From an uncultured Planctomycetaceae bacterium (GTDB lineage: Bacteria > Planctomycetota > Planctomycetia > Pirellulales > Pirellulaceae), in NCBI GenBank assembly GCA_903927685.1, contig CAIYOB010001319.1, forward strand, positions 1 through 8,211: a DNA stretch of 8,211 bases, given 5' to 3'. Numbering within the stretch: position 1 is the stretch's first letter; every line of letters starts with the position of its first letter. A program made the translations under genes and the position numbers. Positions 1 to 5,734 of this stretch are shown in pieces. The notes below the pieces were generated by a model. It did no database searches and was not told the DNA's origin. It worked only from the letters and a program-made list of their open reading frames with translations.

Positions 1-77
1 GGTAGTGCGACTTCAAGGCGAACGGTTGGGGTTCGGGTGCCTGGGGGCGACCCGATGTCGAACCTCCCCCTGTCGAT

Positions 78-106
78 TTGAAATTCTCTCCTCTCTGGGG
101 TACAAC
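78..106 (+). promoter_or_regulatory. Candidate sigma70-like promoter for the hybrid kinase gene
   Basis: A TTGAAA box at 78-83 (5 of 6 to the TTGACA consensus) is followed after exactly 17 bases by TACAAC at 101-106 (4 of 6 to TATAAT). Transcription would begin near 112-114, giving a leader of about 75 bases before the ATG at 188. The spacing is ideal and the boxes lie in the least GC-rich part of the upstream region. Promoters of non-model GC-rich bacteria often depart from this consensus, so this remains a pattern match only. Confidence 0.35.
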
Positions 107-187
107 ATACGAAAGGAACATTGTTGATCCGCGGGCGGGATCCTCGGCCGATTCTCCTGATCGTTCTTCTATTGCGAGGCGCGAGCC

Positions 188-3100
188 ATGACCGTGATCG
201 TCATCGTCACCCTGGCAGTCCTGCTGCAATTGGCGGCCGCCTGCCTGGCGATCCGCCTGGTCTGGGTCACCGGCCTCAGCCGGGCATGGATTGCCCTGGC
301 CCTGGCGATTCTGGTAATGGTAGGGCGGCGTGGTTTCGCCCTCTATCGGTTGTGGAACGGCGACGCGGTCGAGGTCCCTGACCCGACTTATGACTGCCTG
401 GGATTGGCCATCTCCGCGCTGATGTTCCTCGGCATCGCCTGGATTGCCCCAACTTTTCGCCGCTTCGAGACGGCCCAGCGGACGCTGGAAGAAAGCCAGC
501 GGCAGTTGGGGGCCCTGCTGCACAACTTGCCCGGCATGGCGTACCGCCGCCGCGACGATGAAGCCTGGACGATGGAATTCGTCAGCGAGGGGTGCCTGGA
601 ACTGGCGGGCCTGACGCCGGACGAACTGTTGGCGGCCACCGGGGGCGGCTACAAGCGGCTCGTGCATGCGGACGATGTCGCTGGCGTCCACCAGCGGATT
701 CAGCATGCCGTGGCTCAGCGCCGCCGGCATCAGTTGATGTACCGGATCCGCACGGCCGCCGGTCAGGAGAAGTGGGTCTGGGAACAAGGCTCTGCGGTTT
801 ACTCCGAGCACGGCCAAGTCGTCGCGATCGAGGGGTTCGTTACCGACGTGACGGACAAGCGCAAGGCGGACGAGCGATCCGAGCACTTGAATGCCGTCTT
901 GCGGGCGATTCGCAACGTCAACCAGGTGATCGCGCGGGAGCGTGATCGGGACCGCTTGCTGACCGGCATCTGCAGCAGCCTGGTCGAGACGCGCGGCTAT
1001 CGCTATGCCTGGATCTTGCTGCTGGATCCGGCTCGAGGCAGCGTCGAGGGGGCAGAAGCGGGCGTCGGGCAGGAGAGCTTTGCGGCAGTCCAGGAACGCA
1101 TCCGGAGGGGGGAAACCGTCGCCTGTATCCAGCAGGCCCTAGCGGTCGCCGGCGTGGTCGCGATGGACAAGCGAGACACGGTGTGCAGCACGTGTCCCCT
1201 GGCCGTCCAGGAGGCCGGTTGCACGCCCCTGGCGATGCGGTTGGCCTGGAATGACGATGTCTACGGCGTGATGGTCGCTTCGGTTCCGGCGGCCTTTGCC
1301 AGCGACCCCGAAGAGTTGGAACTGGTGGCCGAGGTTGCTGGCGACATCTCCTTCGCCCTGCACGACATGCGATCTGACGAGGAGCGGCGGCGGGCGGAGA
1401 ATGCCCTGCGTCTGGAACAAGCCCGCCTGGAAGCGCTGCTGCGATTGAGTCAAATGACCGAGGCGCCGCTCCAGGACGTCACGAATTTCGTCCTGGAGGA
1501 AGCGGTCCGGCTGACGCAGAGCAAGATCGGCTATCTGGCCTTCCTGAACGAAGACGAGAGCGTGTTGACGATGCACGCCTGGTCCAAGTCCGCGATGAGC
1601 GAATGTGCGATCATCGACAAGCCGATTCACTATCCGGTGGTCTCGACCGGCTTGTGGGGGGAAGCCGTGCGGCAGCGGCGGCCGGTGCTGACCAACGACT
1701 ATCCGGCTCCCAATCCGCTGAAGAAAGGCTATCCCGAAGGGCACGTCCACGTCCTGCGGCACATGAACGTGCCGATCTTTGACGGCGAGCGGATTGTGGC
1801 GGTGATCGGTGTGGGCAACAAGGAGCCCGTGTACGACGATTCCGATATCCGCCAGTTGACGCTCTTGGGACAAGGCATGTGGCAGTTGATCCGCCGCCGC
1901 CAGGCGCAGGAGGAATTGCGCGCCGCCCGCGACGACTTGGAAATCCGCGTCCGCGTCCGCACCGCGGAGTTGGCCAATGCGAACGACGAATTGCAGCAGG
2001 AACGCGACTTGCTGCACACCTTGATGGACAATCTCCCGCACTGCATCTACTTCAAGGACGAGGCCAGCCGCTTCGTCCGCATCAACCGGGCGATGGCTCG
2101 GATGTTTGGCATTGCGGAACCGTCCCAGGCCGTGGGCAAGACGGACGCCGACTTCTTTGGCCCCGAGCACGCGGCCCAGGCGCTGGCAGACGAACAGGAG
2201 ATCATTCGTACCGGCCGGCCGGTGATCGACAAGGAAGAGAAGGAAACGTGGCCCGACGGTCACATCACCTGGGCGTTGTCGACCAAGATGCCCGTGTATG
2301 GCATCGATGGCCGGATCGCCGGCACGTTCGGCGTCTCGCGGGACATCACCGAACAGCGCGTGGCGGAAGAGGCGCTGCGGGCCAGCGAGATCCGGCACCG
2401 CACCCTGTACGACTCGTCCCGCGATGCGATCATGGTGCTGGATCCCGAGCGCGGATTCCTGTCCGGCAATCCGGCGTCAATCCAACTGTTCGGCTGTCGC
2501 GACGAGGAGCAATTCAAGTCCTGCACGCCGGTCGACCTGTCCCCGGAGCACCAACCCGACGGCGACTTGTCGCTGGCCAAGGCCCGCCAGATGATCGACA
2601 TCGCGATGGAGCGGGGATCGCATTTCTTCGAGTGGCGGCATCGGCGGATCGACGGCAGCGAATTTCCCGCGACGGTCCTGCTGGCCAGGATGGAACTCGA
2701 AGGCCGCAAACTGCTGCAGGCGACGGTCCGCGACATCACCGAGGAACACCGGGTGGCCCGGGCCCTGCGGGCGGCGAAAGAGGACGCCGAGGCGGCCAGC
2801 CGGGCCAAGAGCACGTTCCTGGCCAATATGAGCCACGAGATCCGCACGCCGATGAACGCCGTCATCGGCATGACCGAGTTGGTTCTGAAGACACAGTTGT
2901 CCGCGACACAGCGGGATTATCTGGTCAGCGTCAAGGATGCCGGCGAGGCGTTGCTGACCGTCATCAACGACATCCTGGATTTCTCCAAGATCGAGGCCGG
3001 CAAGATGGCCCTCGAACACACCCCCTTCGATCTGCGCGAAAGCCTGGGTGACACCATGAAATCGCTGGCCATCCGAGCCCATCAGAAGGGGCTAGAGTTG

Positions 3101-4345
3101 GCGTTCTGTTGTCATCCCCACGTGCCCCGCCGCGTCGTCGGCGACTACAACCGCTTGCGGCAGATCGTGACCAACCTGGTGGGCAATGCGATCAAGTTCA
3201 CGGACCAGGGCGAAGTCGTGCTCGAGGTCGAACGCCAGTCGCTGGAAGGCGCGGAGGTGGTCCTGCATTTCACCGTGACCGACTCCGGGGCCGGAATCCC
3301 CGTGGACAAGCGGGCGAAGATCTTCGACATGTTCGAGCAGGGGGACAGCGCGTTGACCCGCCGGCACGGCGGCACCGGCCTGGGACTGGCGATCGCCACG
3401 CGGTTGGTCAGCATGATGCACGGAGAACTGTGGGTCGAAAGCGAAGTCGGCAAGGGCAGCCGCTTTCACTTCACGGTGCGGCTGGAGCTGGCGGATCCCG
3501 CCGAGGCGGAAGACTTGGTGATCGTGCCCGCCTGCCTGTACGGACTGCGCGTCCTGGTCGTCGATGACACCGCCACCAACCGACGGATTCTGGACGAGAT
3601 CCTGCGCTACTGGCACATGCAGCCCGCCCAGACCGCTAGCGCGGCCGCGGCCCTGGCCGAGCTGCACGCGGCGCACGAACGCGGGCAAGCTTACCAACTG
3701 GTTCTGACCGATGCCCACATGCCCGATGTCGACGGCCTGATGCTGACCGAGTCGATCCGCCAGGACCCCGTGCTGGGCGCAACCACCGTGATCATGCTGA
3801 CGTCGGGGGACCGGCCCGAAGATGTGGTGCAATGCGAACGCCTGAACATCGCCTCGTACCTGCTGAAGCCGGTCAAGCAGTCCGAGCTGCTGGAGTCGAT
3901 CGAACGGGCCCTGGGCGTGATGGTTCCCCGGCACGAGTTGGTGGCCGGCGTCGAGGAAACTCCCGCCGTGCGACCGCTACGGATCCTGTTGGCCGAGGAC
4001 AGCGTCCTGAACCAGAAGCTGGCCGTGGCGCTGCTCGAGCGTCAAGGTCACACGGTGACCATCGCCAACAACGGGCTGCAGGCGGTGGACGCCGTCAAGG
4101 CCCGGTCGTACGACCTGATCCTGATGGATGTCTCGATGCCGGAGATGGACGGCCTGGAGGCGACGGAGGAGATCCGCAAACTGCAGCGCGACAGCGGCGT
4201 GCGGACGCCGATCATCGCCATGACCGCCCACGCCTTGGTCGGCGACCGCGAACAGTGCCTCGCGGCCGGCATGGACGCCTATGTGGCCAAGCCCATCCGT
4301 CCGCAGGAACTGTACCGCACACTCGCGGCCATGTTTCCGACGTGA
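188..4345 (+). CDS. Membrane-anchored hybrid sensor histidine kinase/response regulator (PAS-GAF-GAF-PAS-PAS-HisKA-HATPase-REC-REC)
   Basis: This 1385-residue protein is a hybrid two-component kinase that should sense signals through its N-terminal domains, autophosphorylate on His and relay phosphate to its own receivers. Three hydrophobic segments lie at about 3-24, 33-47 and 68-88. They are followed by PAS (about 107-222), GAF (250-395, with Cys313, Cys333, Cys336 and Cys345), a second GAF of another subtype (410-570), a coiled coil (572-612) and PAS domains at 608-721 and 735-851. The HisKA H-box SHEIRTPMN carries His883. The HATPase has the N-box NLVGNAIKF (Asn1000), DSGAGIP at 1032-1038, IFDMFEQ near 1045 and GTGLGL at 1062-1067. 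Receiver 1 has Asp1126/Asp1127, phosphoacceptor Asp1175, Thr1205 and Lys1227. Receiver 2 has Glu1270/Asp1271, Asp1314, Thr1346 and Lys1368. Both receivers look active. There is no HPt domain, so a separate HPt partner is expected. ATG 188 is the first start codon after an in-frame TGA at 158, and GAGG at 176-179 lies 8 bases upstream. The gene converges on the isomerase gene. The signal is unknown. Confidence 0.96.
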   Translation: MTVIVIVTLAVLLQLAAACLAIRLVWVTGLSRAWIALALAILVMVGRRGFALYRLWNGDAVEVPDPTYDCLGLAISALMFLGIAWIAPTFRRFETAQRTLEESQRQLGALLHNLPGMAYRRRDDEAWTMEFVSEGCLELAGLTPDELLAATGGGYKRLVHADDVAGVHQRIQHAVAQRRRHQLMYRIRTAAGQEKWVWEQGSAVYSEHGQVVAIEGFVTDVTDKRKADERSEHLNAVLRAIRNVNQVIARERDRDRLLTGICSSLVETRGYRYAWILLLDPARGSVEGAEAGVGQESFAAVQERIRRGETVACIQQALAVAGVVAMDKRDTVCSTCPLAVQEAGCTPLAMRLAWNDDVYGVMVASVPAAFASDPEELELVAEVAGDISFALHDMRSDEERRRAENALRLEQARLEALLRLSQMTEAPLQDVTNFVLEEAVRLTQSKIGYLAFLNEDESVLTMHAWSKSAMSECAIIDKPIHYPVVSTGLWGEAVRQRRPVLTNDYPAPNPLKKGYPEGHVHVLRHMNVPIFDGERIVAVIGVGNKEPVYDDSDIRQLTLLGQGMWQLIRRRQAQEELRAARDDLEIRVRVRTAELANANDELQQERDLLHTLMDNLPHCIYFKDEASRFVRINRAMARMFGIAEPSQAVGKTDADFFGPEHAAQALADEQEIIRTGRPVIDKEEKETWPDGHITWALSTKMPVYGIDGRIAGTFGVSRDITEQRVAEEALRASEIRHRTLYDSSRDAIMVLDPERGFLSGNPASIQLFGCRDEEQFKSCTPVDLSPEHQPDGDLSLAKARQMIDIAMERGSHFFEWRHRRIDGSEFPATVLLARMELEGRKLLQATVRDITEEHRVARALRAAKEDAEAASRAKSTFLANMSHEIRTPMNAVIGMTELVLKTQLSATQRDYLVSVKDAGEALLTVINDILDFSKIEAGKMALEHTPFDLRESLGDTMKSLAIRAHQKGLELAFCCHPHVPRRVVGDYNRLRQIVTNLVGNAIKFTDQGEVVLEVERQSLEGAEVVLHFTVTDSGAGIPVDKRAKIFDMFEQGDSALTRRHGGTGLGLAIATRLVSMMHGELWVESEVGKGSRFHFTVRLELADPAEAEDLVIVPACLYGLRVLVVDDTATNRRILDEILRYWHMQPAQTASAAAALAELHAAHERGQAYQLVLTDAHMPDVDGLMLTESIRQDPVLGATTVIMLTSGDRPEDVVQCERLNIASYLLKPVKQSELLESIERALGVMVPRHELVAGVEETPAVRPLRILLAEDSVLNQKLAVALLERQGHTVTIANNGLQAVDAVKARSYDLILMDVSMPEMDGLEATEEIRKLQRDSGVRTPIIAMTAHALVGDREQCLAAGMDAYVAKPIRPQELYRTLAAMFPT

Positions 4346-4348
4346 TGC

Positions 4349-4382
4349 GTGGGGCGCAAACCTCCCGAAGGTCAGGCCCCAC
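4349..4382 (+). terminator. Hairpin directly after the hybrid kinase stop codon (possible terminator or 3'-end stabiliser)
   Basis: GTGGGGC at 4349-4355 pairs perfectly with GCCCCAC at 4376-4382. Inside the loop, ACCT (4360-4363) can pair with AGGT (4369-4372). The structure begins 4 bases after the TGA at 4343-4345. No T-run follows directly, so it is not a standard intrinsic terminator. It may instead protect the 3' end of the message, or be the outer part of the repeat element that starts at 4387. Confidence 0.35.
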
Positions 4383-4386
4383 CGCA

Positions 4387-4504
4387 CTTAATCTTTCACC
4401 TAATCTTTCACCTAATCTCCCCGCCTCCGAGGGAGTTGGAATAGACCGAGTGGGATATCAGGTGAAAGACAAAGATCAGGTGAAAGATTAAGTGAAAGAT
4501 TAGG
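4387..4504. repeat. Inverted arrays of a 12-base repeat (unit TAATCTTTCACC) between convergent genes
   Basis: The left arm at 4389-4418 is 2.5 tandem copies of TAATCTTTCACC. The right arm at 4473-4502 is the same array in reverse complement. The arms pair at 28 of 30 positions; the mismatches are at right-arm bases 4477 and 4491. The pairing can extend outward by one wobble and one C-G pair to 4387/4504. A further partial unit (GGTGAAAGA, 4461-4469) sits inside the right half, 18 bases (1.5 periods) from the next copy. The 54-base core at 4419-4472 encodes nothing recognisable. The repeat units are poorer in GC than the flanking genes. The element could form a long hairpin or cruciform and lies where both convergent transcripts end. 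It resembles dispersed palindromic elements of the REP/BIME type, but copy number elsewhere in the genome cannot be seen here. Confidence 0.85.
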
Positions 4505-4559
4505 GTTCCGTGTTTCGACGCAGCGGGTTCAGCTCACTCCCCCGCCAGCCGGCCGCGTC

Positions 4560-5558
4560 TCAACCCTTGTCGAACGCGGCGTCAAACGCGACGCGACTGG
4601 GGGAGAAATCCAGGCGGCGGACAAATTGGCAAGCCTCGCGGGCGCCGAACAGGCGGTCCATGCCGCTGTCTTCCCATTCGACGGACAACGGGCCCTGATA
4701 GCCGATGTCGTTCAGGGCCCGGATGATCTCCTCGAAATTCACGCCGCCCCGGCCCAGCGAGCGGAAGTCCCAGGCCCGCCGCGGATCGCCAAAGTTCAAG
4801 TGGCTGCTCAGGATCCCGTTGCGGCCATCGTGTTTGACGATCGCGTCTTTCATGTGCACGTGGTAGATGCGGTCCGGGAACCGGCGGAGGAACTCGACGG
4901 GATCGATGCCCTGCCAGTGCAGATGGCTGGGATCAAAATTGAAGCCGAACTCGGGACGCCCGCCCAACGCTTCGACCGCCCGCTCGGCCGTGTACAGGTC
5001 GAAAGCGATTTCGGTGGGATGGACTTCCAAGGCGAACTTGACGCCGCACTCGGCAAACACGTCCAGGATCGGATGGAATCGTTCCGCCAACAACTCGAAC
5101 CCGCGGTCAATCATCGCAGCCGAAACCGGCGGAAACGAATACAGCAGATGCCAGATGCTGGAGCCGGTGAAGCCGTTGACGATTTGAATTCCCAGCCGCT
5201 GGGCCGCGCGGGCCGTGTTCTTCAGTTCCTCCGCCGCGCGCAGATTGACGCCCGCCGGATCTCCGTCGCCCCAGACGTAAGCCGGCACCACCGCCTTGTG
5301 CCGCTCGTCGATCACATCCAACACCGCCTGGCCCACCAGGTGATTGCTGATCGAGTAGACGGTCAGGCCGTGCTGCTCCAACAGCCGGCGTTTGGCCGCG
5401 CAGTACTGATCGTCGGCCAACGCCTTCGGAACCTCGAAATGATCGCCCCAGCAAGCCAACTCAATTCCGTCAAAGCCGATCTCCTGGCAGATGCCAGCGA
5501 GTTCCTTCAGCGGCAGGTCCGCCCACTGGCCCGAACAAAGTGTCACCGGTCGCGACAT
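4560..5558 (-). CDS. Sugar phosphate isomerase/epimerase-like TIM-barrel protein (AP endonuclease family 2 fold, COG1082)
   Basis: This 332-residue protein has the xylose-isomerase-like TIM-barrel fold (PF01261) used by D-tagatose 3-epimerase, inosose and hydroxypyruvate isomerases. These enzymes interconvert keto- and aldo-sugars or epimerise them using a divalent metal. Visible motifs are [14 protein letters not shown] near 29-42, EVHPTE at 178-183, NFDPSHLHW at 207-215, HVHMKD at 233-238 and VEWEDSGMD at 293-301. By analogy with the family, Glu178, Asp209, His235 and Glu294 are the likely metal ligands, with His212 as a further active-site residue. The full length fits the family. No signal peptide or membrane segment is visible, so it should be cytoplasmic. 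The start is well supported by AAGGAG 8 bases upstream. It is convergent with the hybrid kinase gene and lies 176 bases downstream of the second kinase gene on the same strand. The exact substrate cannot be named; inositol or keto-sugar catabolism is one possibility. Confidence 0.93.
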   Translation of the reverse strand: MSRPVTLCSGQWADLPLKELAGICQEIGFDGIELACWGDHFEVPKALADDQYCAAKRRLLEQHGLTVYSISNHLVGQAVLDVIDERHKAVVPAYVWGDGDPAGVNLRAAEELKNTARAAQRLGIQIVNGFTGSSIWHLLYSFPPVSAAMIDRGFELLAERFHPILDVFAECGVKFALEVHPTEIAFDLYTAERAVEALGGRPEFGFNFDPSHLHWQGIDPVEFLRRFPDRIYHVHMKDAIVKHDGRNGILSSHLNFGDPRRAWDFRSLGRGGVNFEEIIRALNDIGYQGPLSVEWEDSGMDRLFGAREACQFVRRLDFSPSRVAFDAAFDKG

Positions 5559-5566
5559 GAGGTAGT

Positions 5567-5572
5567 CTCCTT
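5567..5572 (-). promoter_or_regulatory. Strong Shine-Dalgarno site of the isomerase gene
   Basis: On the minus strand the sequence reads AAGGAG and is separated from the ATG at 5558-5556 by 8 bases. This near-ideal site fixes the start codon and indicates that the gene can be translated independently of the kinase gene upstream. Confidence 0.8.
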
Positions 5573-5734
5573 AGTCTGGATAGGGGTTGGGTAGATGGCG
5601 TGCCCAGTCATACTCCGCCCCACCATATCCGATCGGCCGGGCTCGGAAAAGCAACCATCGCTGATAGATCATCGCCGCACGCGGGCCACCGCTCCGGCGG
5701 TTCCGGCGGCTTCTGCGTCAGGGCGACCGGCTGG

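Noticed and set aside
121..381. A TTG-initiated frame preceded by AAAGGA at 112-117, considered as a leader peptide or small gene
   Set aside because: Most of it overlaps the kinase gene in another frame and the translation looks like a shadow. The AAAGGA is only 3 bases from the TTG and would lie at the predicted transcription start.
1139..2398. A 419-codon open frame on the minus strand
   Set aside because: It is antisense to the GAF and PAS part of the hybrid kinase, and its composition is that of a codon-shadow frame.
4387..4504. CRISPR array
   Set aside because: The repeats are 12 bases, directly adjacent without spacers, and inverted with respect to each other. No cas gene is present.
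4523..4545. GCGGG/CCCGC stem just downstream of the isomerase stop
   Set aside because: It is only 5 pairs with a 13-base loop and no T-run, which is expected by chance in this composition.
4626..5594. A 322-codon open frame on the plus strand
   Set aside because: It is antisense to the isomerase gene, which has clear metal-binding motifs and a strong ribosome binding site. The plus-strand translation has no recognisable domain.
5573..5734. Terminator or promoter between the second kinase and the isomerase gene
   Set aside because: Short GC-rich dyads exist (for example ACCGC/GCGGT around CCGGCGG repeats), but none has a T-run, and no -35/-10 pair with good spacing was found. Nothing could be called with support.
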